Shown here in pieces: positions 11,596 through 25,702 of a DNA stretch of 50,456 bases (positions within the stretch are counted from its first letter, which is position 1; each line of letters opens with the position of its first letter). Source of the DNA: Nemertoderma westbladi (lineage: Eukaryota; Xenacoelomorpha; Nemertodermatida; Nemertodermatidae); assembly GCA_032718475.1 (NCBI GenBank), contig JAUCBJ010005663.1, positions 1 to 50,456 on the forward strand, given 5' to 3'. The position numbers were made by a program, and so were the translations under genes. The notes below the pieces were generated by a model. It was given only the letters and a program-made list of their open reading frames with translations, ran no database searches and was not told the DNA's origin.

Positions 11596-14500
11596 CATAT
11601 CGGATGTGCTACATATCGGATGTGCTACATCGCGGATGTGCTATATCGCGGATGTGCTACATCGCGGATGTGCTACATCGCGGATGTGCTACGCTACATA
11701 TCGGATGTGCTACATATCGGATGTGCTACATATCGGATGTGCTACATATCGGATGTGCTACATCGGATGTGCTACATATCGGATGTGCTACATCGGATGT
11801 GCTATATCGCGGATGTGCTACATCGCGGATGTGCTACATATCGGATGTGCTACATCGGATGTGCTACATATCGGATGTGCTACATATCGGATGTGCTACA
11901 TCGGATGTGCTACATATCGGATGTGCTACATATCGGATGTGCTACATCGGATGTGCTACTCTACATATCGGATGTGCTACATATCGGATGTGCTACATAT
12001 CGGATGTGCTACATCGGATGTGCTACTCTACATATCGGATGTGCTACTCTACATATCGGATGTGCTACATCGGATGTGCTACATCGGATGTGATACATAT
12101 CGGATGTGCTACATATCGGATGTGCTACATATCGGATGTGCTACATATCGGATGTGCTACATCGGATGTGCTACATATCGGATGTGCTACATATCGGATG
12201 TGCTACATCGGATGTGCTACATATCGGATGTGCTACATATCGGATGTGCTACATATCGGATGTGCTACATCGGATGTGCTACATATCGGATGTGCTACAT
12301 ATCGGATGTGCTACATCGGATGTGCTACATCGGATGTGATACATATCGGATGTGCTACATCGGATGTGCTACATATCGGATGTGCTACATATCGGATGTG
12401 CTACATATCGGATGTGCTACATCGGATGTGCTACATCGGATGTGCTACATCGGATGTGCTACATATCGGATGTGCTACATATCGGATGTGCTACATATCG
12501 GATGTGCTACATCGGTTGTGCTACATATCGGATGTGCTACATCGGTTGTGCTACATATCGGATGTGCTACATATCGGATGTGCTACATCGCGGATGTGCT
12601 ACTCTACATATCGGATGTGCTACATATCGGATGTGCTACATCGGTTGTGCTACATATCGGATGTGCTACATCGGTTGTGCTACATATCGGATGTGCTACA
12701 TATCGGATGTGCTACATCGCGGATGTGCTACATCGGATGTGCTACTCTACATATCGGATGTGCTACATATCGGATGTGCTACATCGGTTGTGCTACATAT
12801 CGGATGTGCTACATCGGTTGTGCTACATATCGGATGTGCTACATATCGGATGTGCTACATCGCGGATGTGCTACATCGGATGTGATACATATCGGATGTG
12901 CTAAATATCGGATGTGCTACATATCGGATGTGCTACATCGCGGATGTGCTATATCGCGGATGTGCTACATCGCGGATGTGCTACGCTACATATCGGATGT
13001 GCTACATATCGGATGTGCTACATATCGGATGTGCTACATCGGATGTGCTACATATCGGATGTGCTACATCGCGGATGTGCTATATCGCGGATGTGCTACA
13101 TCGCGGATGTGCTACGCTACATATCGGATGTGCTACATATCGGATGTGCTACATATCGGATGTGCTACATCGGATGTGCTACATATCGGATGTGCTACAT
13201 CGCGGATGTGCTACATCGGATGTGCTACTCTACATATCGGATGTGCTACATATCGGATGTGCTACATCGGTTGTGCTACATATCGGATGTGCTACATCGG
13301 TTGTGCTACATATCGGATGTGCTACATATCGGATGTGCTACATCGCGGATGTGCTACATCGGATGTGATACATATCGGATGTGCTAAATATCGGATGTGC
13401 TACATATCGGATGTGCTACATCGCGGATGTGCTATATCGCGGATGTGCTACATCGCGGATGTGCTACGCTACATATCGGATGTGCTACATATCGGATGTG
13501 CTACATATCGGATGTGCTACATCGGATGTGCTACATATCGGATGTGCTACATATCGGATGTGCTACATCGCGGATGTGCTATATCGCGGATGTGCTACAT
13601 CGCGGATGTGCTACGCTACATATCGGATGTGCTACATATCGGATGTGCTACATATCGGATGTGCTACATCGGATGTGCTACATCGGATGTGCTACATATC
13701 GGATGTGCTACATATCGGATGTGCTACATATCGGATGTGCTACTCTACATATCGGATGTGCTACATATCGGATGTGCTACATCGGATGTGCTATATCGCG
13801 GATGTGCTACATCGCGGATGTGCTATATCGCGGATGTGCTACATCGCGGATGTGCTACGCTACATATCGGATGTGCTACATATCGGATGTGCTACATATC
13901 GGATGTGCTACATCGGATGTGCTACATATCGGATGTGCTACATCGGATGTGCTACATCGGATGTGCTACATCGGATGTGCTACATATCGGATGTGCTACA
14001 TATCGGATGTGCTACATATCGGATGTGCTACATATCGGATGTGCTACATATCGGATGTGCTACATATCGGATGTGCTACATCGGATGTGCAACATCGGAT
14101 GTGCTACATCGGATGTGCAACATATCGGATGTGATACATATCGGATGTGCTACATAGGATGTGCTACATCGGATGTGCTACATCGGATGTGCTATATCGC
14201 GGATGTGCTACATCGCGGATGTGCTACGCTACATATCGGATGTGCTACATATCGGATGTGCTACATCGGATGTGCTACTCTACATATCGGATGTGCTACA
14301 TCGGATGTGCTACATCGGATGTGCTACATCGGATGTGCTACATATCGGATGTGCTACATATCGGATGTGCTACATCGGATGTGCTATATCGCGGATGTGC
14401 TACATCGCGGATGTGCTACGCTACATATCGGATGTGCTACATATCGGATGTGCTACATCGGATGTGCTACTCTACATATCGGATGTGCTACATCGGATGT

Positions 14501-17500
14501 GCTACATCGGATGTGCTACATCGGATGTGATACATATCGGATGTGCTACATCGGATGTGCTACATATCGGATGTGCTACATATCGGATGTGCTACTCTAC
14601 ATATCGGATGTGCTACATATCGGATGTGCTACATCGGATGTGCTATATCGCGGATGTGCTACATCGCGGATGTGCTACGCTACATATCGGATGTGCTACA
14701 TATCGGATGTGCTACATCGCGGATGTGCTACATCGCGGATGTGCTACGCTACATATCGGATGTGCTACATATCGGATGTGCTACATATCGGATGTGCTAC
14801 ATCGGATGTGCTACATATCGGATGTGCTACATCGGATGTGCTACTCTACATATCGGATGTGCTACACATCGGATGTGCTACATCGGATGTGCTACATCGG
14901 ATGTGCTACATATCGGATGTGCTACATATCGGATGTGCTACATCGGATGTGCTACATCGGATGTGCTACATCGGATGTGCTACATCGGATGTGCTACATA
15001 TCGGATGTGCTACATATCGGATGTGCTACATCGGATGTGCTACATCGGATGTGCTACATATCGGATGTGCTACATCGGATGTGCTACATCGGATGTGCTA
15101 CATCGGATGTGCTACATATCGGATGTGCTACATCGGATGTGCTACATATCGGATGTGCTACATATCGGATGTGCTACATATCGGATGTGCTACATCGGAT
15201 GTGCTACATATCGGATGTGCTACATATCGGATGTGCTACATATCGGATGTGCTACATCGGATGTGCTACATATCGGATGTGCTACATATCGGATGTGCTA
15301 CATATCGGATGTGCTACATCGGATGTGCTACATATCGGATGTGCTACATATCGGATGTGCTACATATCGGATGTGCTACATATCGGATGTGCTACATATC
15401 GGATGTGCTACATCGGATGTGCTACATATCGGATGTGCTACATATCGGATGTGCTACATCGGATGTGCTACATATCGGATGTGCTACATATCGGATGTGC
15501 TACATCGGATGTGCTACATATCGGATGTGCTACATCGGATGTGCTACATATCGGATGTGCTACATCGGATGTGCTACATATCGGATGTGCTACATATCGG
15601 ATGTGCTACATATCGGATGTGCTACATATCGGATGTGCTACATATCGGATGTGCTACATCGGATGTGCTACATATCGGATGTGCTACATATCGGATGTGC
15701 TACATCGGATGTGCTACATCGGATGTGCTACATATCGGATGTGCTACATCGGATGTGCTACATCGGATGTGCTACATCGGATGTGCTACATCGGATGTGC
15801 TACATCGGATGTGCTACATATCGGATGTGCTACATCGGATGTGCTACATATCGGATGTGCTACATCGGATGTGCTACATCGGATGTGCTACATATCGGAT
15901 GTGCTACATCGGATGTGCTACATATCGGATGTGCTACATATCGGATGTGCTACATATCGGATGTGCTACATATCGGATGTGCTACATCGGATGTGCTACA
16001 TCGGATGTGCTACATCGGATGTGCTACATCGGATGTGCTACATATCGGATGTGCTACATATCGGATGTGCTACATATCGGATGTGCTACATATCGGATGT
16101 GCTACATATCGGATGTGCTACATCGGATGTGCTACATCGGATGTGCTACATATCGGATGTGCTACATCGGATGTGCTACATCGGATGTGCTACATCGGAT
16201 GTGCTACATATCGGATGTGCTACATATCGGATGTGCTACATATCGGATGTGCTACATATCGGATGTGCTACATATCGGATGTGCTACATATCGGATGTGC
16301 TACATCGGATGTGCTACATCGGATGTGCTACATCGGATGTGCTACATCGGATGTGCTACATATCGGATGTGCTACATATCGGATGTGCTACATCGGATGT
16401 GCTACATCGGATGTGCTACATCGGATGTGCTACATCGGATGTGCTACATATCGGATGTGCTACATCGGATGTGCTACATATCGGATGTGCTACATATCGG
16501 ATGTGCTACATCGGATGTGCTACATCGGATGTGCTACATCGGATGTGCTACATATCGGATGTGCTACATCGGATGTGCTACATCGGATGTGCTACATCGG
16601 ATGTGCTACATATCGGATGTGCTACATCGGATGTGCTACATCGGATGTGCTACATCGGATGTGCTACATATCGGATGTGCTACATCGGATGTGCTACATC
16701 GGATGTGCTACATCGGATGTGCTACATATCGGATGTGCTACATATCGGATGTGCTACATATCGGATGTGCTACATATCGGATGTGCTACATCGGATGTGC
16801 TACATCGGATGTGCTACATATCGGATGTGCTACATCGGATGTGCTACATCGGATGTGCTACATCGGATGTGCTACATCGGATGTGCTACATATCGGATGT
16901 GCTACATCGGATGTGCTACATCGGATGTGCTACATCGGATGTGCTACATATCGGATGTGCTACATATCGGATGTGCTACATATCGGATGTGCTACATATC
17001 GGATGTGCTACATCGGATGTGCTACATCGGATGTGCTACATCGGATGTGCTACATATCGGATGTGCTACATCGGATGTGCTACATCGGATGTGCTACATA
17101 TCGGATGTGCTACATATCGGATGTGCTACATCGGATGTGCTACATCGGATGTGCTACATCGGATGTGCTACATATCGGATGTGCTACATCGGATGTGCTA
17201 CATCGGATGTGCTACATCGGATGTGCTACATATCGGATGTGCTACATCGGATGTGCTACATCGGATGTGCTACATCGGATGTGCTACATCGGATGTGCTA
17301 CATCGGATGTGCTACATATCGGATGTGCTACATCGGATGTGCTACATCGGATGTGCTACATCGGATGTGCTACATATCGGATGTGCTACATCGGATGTGC
17401 TACATCGGATGTGCTACATCGGATGTGCTACATATCGGATGTGCTACATATCGGATGTGCTACATATCGGATGTGCTACATATCGGATGTGCTACATCGG

Positions 17501-20500
17501 ATGTGCTACATCGGATGTGCTACATCGGATGTGCTACATCGGATGTGCTACATATCGGATGTGCTACATCGGATGTGCTACATCGGATGTGCTACATCGG
17601 ATGTGCTACATATCGGATGTGCTACATCGGATGTGCTACATCGGATGTGCTACATCGGATGTGCTACATATCGGATGTGCTACATCGGATGTGCTACATC
17701 GGATGTGCTACATCGGATGTGCTACATCGGATGTGCTACATCGGATGTGCTACATCGGATGTGCTACATCGGATGTGCTACATATCGGATGTGCTACATA
17801 TCGGATGTGCTACATCGGATGTGCTACATCGGATGTGCTACATCGGATGTGCTACATATCGGATGTGCTACATCGGATGTGCTACATCGGATGTGCTACA
17901 TCGGATGTGCTACATATCGGATGTGCTACATATCGGATGTGCTACATCGGATGTGCTACATCGGATGTGCTACATATCGGATGTGCTACATATCGGATGT
18001 GCTACATATCGGATGTGCTACATATCGGATGTGCTACATCGGATGTGCTACATCGGATGTGCTACATCGGATGTGCTACATATCGGATGTGCTACATCGG
18101 ATGTGCTACATCGGATGTGCTACATCGGATGTGCTACATCGGATGTGCTACATCGGATGTGCTACATATCGGATGTGCTACATCGGATGTGCTACATCGG
18201 ATGTGCTACATCGGATGTGCTACATCGGATGTGCTACATATCGGATGTGCTACATATCGGATGTGCTACATTCGGATGTGCTACATCGGATGTGCTACAT
18301 CGGATGTGCTACATCGGATGTGCTACATCGGATGTGCTACATATCGGATGTGCTACATCGGATGTGCTACATCGGATGTGCTACATCGGATGTGCTACAT
18401 ATCGGATGTGCTACATATCGGATGTGCTACATATCGGATGTGCTACATATCGGATGTGCTACATCGGATGTGCTACATCGGATGTGCTACATATCGGATG
18501 TGCTACATCGGATGTGCTACATCGGATGTGCTACATATCGGATGTGCTACATCGGATGTGCTACATCGGATGTGCTACATCGGATGTGCTACATCGGATG
18601 TGCTACATATCGGATGTGCTACATATCGGATGTGCTACATATCGGATGTGCTACATATCGGATGTGCTACATATCGGATGTGCTACATCGGATGTGCTAC
18701 ATCGGATGTGCTACATATCGGATGTGCTACATATCGGATGTGCTACATCGGATGTGCTACATCGGATGTGCTACATCGGATGTGCTACATATCGGATGTG
18801 CTACATCGGATGTGCTACATATCGGATGTGCTACATCGGATGTGCTACATCGGATGTGCTACATCGGATGTGCTACATATCGGATGTGCTACATCGGATG
18901 TGCTACATATCGGATGTGCTACATCGGATGTGCTACATATCGGATGTGCTACATCGGATGTGCTACATATCGGATGTGCTACATCGGATGTGCTACATCG
19001 GATGTGCTACATATCGGATGTGCTACATCGGATGTGCTACATCGGATGTGCTACATATCGGATGTGCTACATCGGATGTGCTACATCGGATGTGCTACAT
19101 ATCGGATGTGCTACATCGGATGTGCTACATCGGATGTGCTACATATCGGATGTGCTACATATCGGATGTGCTACATATCGGATGTGCTACATATCGGATG
19201 TGCTACATATCGGATGTGCTACATATCGGATGTGCTACATATCGGATGTGCTACATCGGATGTGCTACATATCGGATGTGCTACATATCGGATGTGCTAC
19301 ATATCGGATGTGCTACATCGGATGTGCTACATCGGATGTGCTACATCGGATGTGCTACATCGGATGTGCTACATCGGATGTGCTACATCGGATGTGCTAC
19401 ATCGGATGTGCTACATATCGGATGTGCTACATATCGGATGTGCTACATATCGGATGTGCTACATATCGGATGTGCTACATATCGGATGTGCTACATATCG
19501 GATGTGCTACATATCGGATGTGCTACATCGGATGTGCTACATATCGGATGTGCTACATATCGGATGTGCTACATATCGGATGTGCTACATATCGGATGTG
19601 CTACATATCGGATGTGCTACATCGGATGTGCTACATCGGATGTGCTACATCGGATGTGCTACATCGGATGTGCTACATCGGATGTGCTACATATCGGATG
19701 TGCTACATATCGGATGTGCTACATCGGATGTGCTACATCGGATGTGCTACATCGGATGTGCTACATCGGATGTGCTACATCGGATGTGCTACATCGGATG
19801 TGCTACATCGGATGTGCTACATATCGGATGTGCTACATCGGATGTGCTACATCAGATGTGCTACATATCGGATGTGCTACATATCGGATGTGCTACATAT
19901 CGGATGTGCTACATATCGGATGTGCTACATATCGGATGTGCTACATATCGGATGTGCTACATATCGGATGTGCTACATCGGATGTGCTACATATCGGATG
20001 TGCTACATCGGATGTGCTACATCGGATGTGCTACATATCGGATGTGCTACATCGGATGTGCTACATCGGATGTGCTACATATCGGATGTGCTACATATCG
20101 GATGTGCTACATATCGGATGTGCTACATATCGGATGTGCTACATATCGGATGTGCTACATATCGGATGTGCTACATATCGGATGTGCTACATCGGATGTG
20201 CTACATATCGGATGTGCTACATATCGGATGTGCTACATATCGGATGTGCTACATCGGATGTGCTACATCGGATGTGCTACATCGGATGTGCTACATCGGA
20301 TGTGCTACATCGGATGTGCTACATCGGATGTGCTACATCGGATGTGCTACATCGGATGTGCTACATCGGATGTGCTACATCGGATGTGCTACATCGGATG
20401 TGCTACATCGGATGTGCTACATATCGGATGTGCTACATCGGATGTGCTACATCGGATGTGCTACATCGGATGTGCTACATCGGATGTGCTACATCGGATG

Positions 20501-23500
20501 TGCTACATCGGATGTGCTACATCGGATGTGCTACATCGGATGTGCTACATCGGATGTGCTACATCGGATGTGCTACATCGGATGTGCTACATCGGATGTG
20601 CTACATCGGATGTGCTACATCGGATGTGCTACATCGGATGTGCTACATCGGATGTGCTACATCGGATGTGCTACATCGGATGTGCTACATCGGATGTGCT
20701 ACATCGGATGTGCTACATATCGGATGTGCTACATATCGGATGTGCTACATATCGGATGTGCTACATCGGATGTGCTACATCGGATGTGCTACATCGGATG
20801 TGCTACATATCGGATGTGCTACATATCGGATGTGCTACATCGGATGTGCTACATCGGATGTGCTACATCGGATGTGCTACATCGGATGTGCTACATCGGA
20901 TGTGCTACATCGGATGTGCTACATCGGATGTGCTACATATCGGATGTGCTACATATCGGATGTGCTACATATCGGATGTGCTACATCGGATGTGCTACAT
21001 CGGATGTGCTACATATCGGATGTGCTACATCGGATGTGCTACATCGGATGTGCTACATATCGGATGTGCTACATCGGATGTGCTACATCGGATGTGCTAC
21101 ATATCGGATGTGCTACATATCGGATGTGCTACATATCGGATGTGCTACATATCGGATGTGCTACATATCGGATGTGCTACATCGGATGTGCTACATCGGA
21201 TGTGCTACATATCGGATGTGCTACATATCGGATGTGCTACATATCGGATGTGCTACATATCGGATGTGCTACATATCGGATGTGCTACATCGGATGTGCT
21301 ACATCGGATGTGCTACATCGGATGTGCTACATATCGGATGTGCTACATATCGGATGTGCTACATATCGGATGTGCTACATATCGGATGTGCTACATATCG
21401 GATGTGCTACATCGGATGTGCTACATCGGATGTGCTACATCGGATGTGCTACATCGGATGTGCTACATATCGGATGTGCTACATATCGGATGTGCTACAT
21501 ATCGGATGTGCTACATATCGGATGTGCTACATATCGGATGTGCTACATCGGATGTGCTACATCGGATGTGCTACATATCGGATGTGCTACATATCGGATG
21601 TGCTACATCGGATGTGCTACATCGGATGTGCTACATATCGGATGTGCTACATATCGGATGTGCTACATATCGGATGTGCTACATCGGATGTGCTACATAT
21701 CGGATGTGCTACATATCGGATGTGCTACATATCGGATGTGCTACATCGGATGTGCTACATCGGATGTGCTACATCGGATGTGCTACATATCGGATGTGCT
21801 ACATCGGATGTGCTACATATCGGATGTGCTACATATCGGATGTGCTACATATCGGATGTGCTACATATCGGATGTGCTACATCGGATGTGCTACATATCG
21901 GATGTGCTACATATCGGATGTGCTACATCGGATGTGCTACATCGGATGTGCTACATCGGATGTGCTACATCGGATGTGCTACATCGGATGTGCTACATCA
22001 GATGTGCTACATCGGATGTGCTACATCGGATGTGCTACATCGGATGTGCTACATCGGATGTGCTACATATCGGATGTGCTACATCGGATGTGCTACATCA
22101 GATGTGCTACATCGGATGTGCTACATCGGATGTGCTACATCGGATGTGCTACATCGATGTGCTACATCGGATGTGCTACATCGGATGTGCTACATCGGAT
22201 GTGCTACATCGGATGTGCTACATCAGATGTGCTACATCGGATGTGCTACATATCGGATGTGCTACATCGGATGTGCTACATCGGATGTGCTACATATCGG
22301 ATGTGCTACATCGGATGTGCTACATCAGATGTGCTACATCGGATGTGCTACATATCGGATGTGCTACATCGGATGTGCTACATCGGATGTGCTACATCGG
22401 ATGTGCTACATATCGGATGTGCTACATATCGGATGTGCTACATATCGGATGTGCTACATATCGGATGTGCTACATCGGATGTGCTACATATCGGATGTGC
22501 TACATCGGATGTGCTACATATCGGATGTGCTACATATCGGATGTGCTACATATCGGATGTGCTACATCGGATGTGCTACATCGGATGTGCTACATCGGAT
22601 GTGCTACATCGGATGTGCTACATCGGATGTGCTACATCGGATGTGCTACATCGGATGTGCTACATCGGATGTGCTACATCGGATGTGCTACATCGGATGT
22701 GCTACATCGGATGTGCTACATCGGATGTGCTACATCGGATGTGCTACATCGGATGTGCTACATCGGATGTGCTACATCGGATGTGCTACATCGGATGTGC
22801 TACATATCGGATGTGCTACATCGGATGTGCTACATCGGATGTGCTACATATCGGATGTGCTACATCGGATGTGCTACATCGGATGTGCTACATCGGATGT
22901 GCTACATCGGATGTGCTACATCGGATGTGCTACATCGGATGTGCTACATCGGATGTGCTACATCGGATGTGCTACATATCGGATGTGCTACATATCGGAT
23001 GTGCTACATCGGTTTGCTACATCGGATGTGCTACATATCGGATGTGCTACATCGGATGTGCTACATATCGGATGTGCTACATATCGGATGTGCTACATCG
23101 GATGTGCTACATCGGATGTGCTACATATCGGATGTGCTACATATCGGATGTGCTACATCGGATGTGCTACATCGGATGTGCTACATATCGGATGTGCTAC
23201 ATCGGATGTGCTACATCGGATGTGCTACATATCGGATGTGCTACATATCGGATGTGCTACATCGGATGTGCTACATCGGATGTGCTACATATCGGATGTG
23301 CTACATCGGATGTGCTACATCGGATGTGCTACATATCGGATGTGCTACATCGGATGTGCTACATCAGATGTGCTACATCGGATGTGCTACATATCGGATG
23401 TGCTACATATCGGATGTGCTACATATCGGATGTGCTACATATCGGATGTGCTACATATCGGATGTGCTACATCGGATGTGCTACATCGGATGTGCTACAT

Positions 23501-24455
23501 ATCGGATGTGCTACATCGGATGTGCTACATCGGATGTGCTACATCGGATGTGCTACATCGGATGTGCTACATATCGGATGTGCTACATATCGGATGTGCT
23601 ACATCGGATGTGCTACATCGGATGTGCTACATCGGATGTGCTACATCGGATGTGCTACATCGGATGTGCTACATCGGATGTGCTACATATCGGATGTGCT
23701 ACATCGGATGTGCTACATCGGATGTGCTACATCGGATGTGCTACATATCGGATGTGCTACATATCGGATGTGCTACATCGGATGTGCTACATCGGATGTG
23801 CTACATCGGATGTGCTACATCGGATGTGCTACATCGGATGTGCTACATCGGATGTGCTACATCGGATGTGCTACATCGGATGTGCTACATATCGGATGTG
23901 CTACATCGGATGTGCTACATCAGATGTGCTACATCGGATGTGCTACATATCGGATGTGCTACATCGGATGTGCTACATCAGATGTGCTACATCGGATGTG
24001 CTACATATCGGATGTGCTACATATCGGATGTGCTACATATCGGATGTGCTACATATCGGATGTGCTACATCAGATGTGCTACATCAGATGTGCTACATCG
24101 GATGTGCTACACATCGGATGTGCTACATCGGATGTGCTACATCGGATGTGCTACATCGGATGTGCTACATCGGATGTGCTACATCGGATGTGCTACATCG
24201 GATGTGCTACATCGGATGTGCTACATCGGATGTGCTACATATCGGATGTGCTACATCGGATGTGCTACATATCGGATGTGCTACATATCGGATGTGCTAC
24301 ATATCGGATGTGCTACATATCGGATGTGCTACATCGGATGTGCTACATATCGGATGTGCTACATATCGGATGTGCTACATCGGATGTGCTACATATCGGA
24401 TGTGCTACATCGGATATGCTACATATCGGATGTGCTACATCGGATGTGCTACATA
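11596..24455. repeat. 12.9-kb two-unit satellite (14/16 bp)
   Basis: The array is uninterrupted tandem DNA made almost entirely of ACATCGGATGTGCT (S, 14 bp) and ACATATCGGATGTGCT (L, 16 bp), roughly 850-900 units. L is S plus one AT dinucleotide. Minor units are confined mainly to the left: ACATCGCGGATGTGCT (extra CG), 5-bp additions TCTAC or GCTAC, CGGTTGTG, and GTGATAC or GTGCTAAATA. From about 14900 on the array is nearly pure S/L. A CATCAGATG variant (first seen at 19853) is common only from about 22000 to 24100. Every unit holds one CpG. Flanks are unique sequence (GGCAGGCTTACT on the left, AAACGCGGCTTTTGG on the right). Confidence 0.97.
12872..13840. repeat. 483-bp higher-order repeat in left zone of satellite
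   Basis: The rare junction GTGATACATATCGG...GTGCTAAATATCGG followed by CGCGG-type units occurs near 12890-12960 and again 483 bp later (GCTAAATA at 12899 and 13382). The run of units between them, including the CGGTTGTG pair and the GCTAC and TCTAC additions, is repeated in the same order. This is a block duplication inside the array. Extent is approximate. Confidence 0.75.
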
Positions 24456-24497
24456 AACGCGGCTTTTGGTCTCGAATCAACAGATAAGCTGAATTAA

Positions 24498-25034
24498 CAT
24501 GTAAATTGTTGAATGTCAATTGAGACTTTTATAAACGAAAGCCACGTGATTTAGTAACTGAGGGTAAATCAGATTAATTCAACAACAAGGGGATTAATGC
24601 CTGTCTCTTAACCCGAAACATAAGCCAGTCCCTCAAGTAATTCGCTAAATTGAGATTGTTCGCCCTTGAATTATGATTGCTCGGCCCTCGGAGCTCCAAC
24701 TAATCTATATTTTCGAGGTCATCCAATTATGCCACAAACCAGTTCTACTCATATATCTTCTTTATTCGAAATATATATTAATTTTTGTGACATAAATCAC
24801 AGTTATTAATGAATATGAAAACTTCATTATTTTACAGTCGTATTATGTGATGGATGACTAATTTATTGAGAATGTTTCCGTTTACTTCCAGCTTGGTTTA
24901 GCACTCTTATCGCACTTGGTACGGTACTTAAAAAGGCGTGTTTCTCACTTGGATATTATCAGATTTCACCCACGATTTCATAAAAATATTATTTAATGAA
25001 TTATTAGGCATTAAGAAGCTCAGCTTATCTATTA
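24498..25034. other. non-coding, no gene seen
   Basis: AT-rich single-copy-looking sequence between the satellite and the SINE-like units. No coding motif is visible. Confidence 0.5.
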
Positions 25035-25300
25035 TCTCTATTAGCCTATTTCAACAATTATTGTAATACTGTTGATACACCAACAACACTAAACCTCTCC
25101 ATGAGCCTGTGTGCGTACGTTCTGTCAGAGGAACTAGTTTATCACCACTTGCTTTGGTTCCTGTCCCGGAATCTCCCACCACGTTCCTCAAAAGACCCCT
25201 TGATAACACTCTACGAAAAGCATAAACTGACCCTATTGGGGTTCGAACCCTGTACCTTGGTTTCTTGGCTATTACCACTATATCCCTACTGGGAGAGATG
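25035..25300 (-). mobile_element. tRNA-derived SINE-like unit
   Basis: On the minus strand the sequence starts near 25300 with a tRNA-like A box (GGGATATAGTGGTAATAGCC, 25268-25287) and a strong B box (GGGTTCGAACCCC, about 25238-25250). The spacing fits an internal RNA polymerase III promoter. A non-tRNA body of about 180 bp follows, including AACTAGTTCCTCTGACAGAA, and an AT-rich tail. It is too long and too poorly paired to be a tRNA gene. The 3' end is approximate. Confidence 0.55.
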
Positions 25301-25417
25301 ATGATTTTATTCGCTACGTAGTGGCCTATCATATTTGGCCTTTTATCAATAACTCTTGACTTTGAGTGTTTGGAATAAGGCCGAAATTTGATAGCCCTCT
25401 CCATAAATTCTTCATAC

Positions 25418-25630
25418 GACCAGGGAACTCAGTGGTTTAGACACACACTCCCGTCTGTACCGGATTCGATCGCCGATAGTTGTTGATGGTTTTGGTATAT
25501 TCTATTACATTTACGTATCCAAATAATATAGCAAAGAAAAGGGATTACATCATAATCCAGATCCATAAATGTATGTAATACATTAGATCGGAGGTACCAC
25601 GGTACATTCATATATAAAATCAAATAAACT
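25418..25630 (+). mobile_element. second tRNA-derived SINE-like unit
   Basis: On the plus strand GGAACTCAGTGGTTTAGACAC (25424-25444) resembles a tRNA D-arm/A box, and CCGGATTCGATCGCC (about 25460-25474) resembles a B box. The body runs into AT-rich sequence. It is more degenerate than the minus-strand unit and faces away from it. Confidence 0.4.
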
Positions 25631-25678
25631 TATCTTTTTATTTATTTTAGTTAATTTTTTATAAATTCGAGTGAATGT

Positions 25679-25702
25679 GGGGGGGGGGGGGGGGGGGGGG
25701 GG
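25679..25702. repeat. G24 homopolymer
   Basis: A run of about 24 guanines in otherwise AT-rich DNA. Its length is a likely sequencing or assembly uncertainty. Confidence 0.85.

Noticed and set aside
11596-24455. CRISPR array
   Set aside because: The units are contiguous 14- and 16-mers with no unique spacers, and the region is eukaryotic.
11541-24497. A giant 4318-residue repeat protein
   Set aside because: The frame exists only because the satellite units lack stops in all three plus frames; two more frames of over 3300 codons overlap it. There is no start context, domain or codon bias to support a protein.
25238-25287. tRNA gene on the minus strand
   Set aside because: A and B boxes are present but the acceptor and anticodon stems do not pair convincingly and the unit runs on for about 200 bp; a SINE fits better.
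25679-25702. G-quadruplex regulatory element
   Set aside because: A pure G24 run can form quadruplexes, but nothing around it indicates a promoter or origin, and homopolymer length is unreliable.
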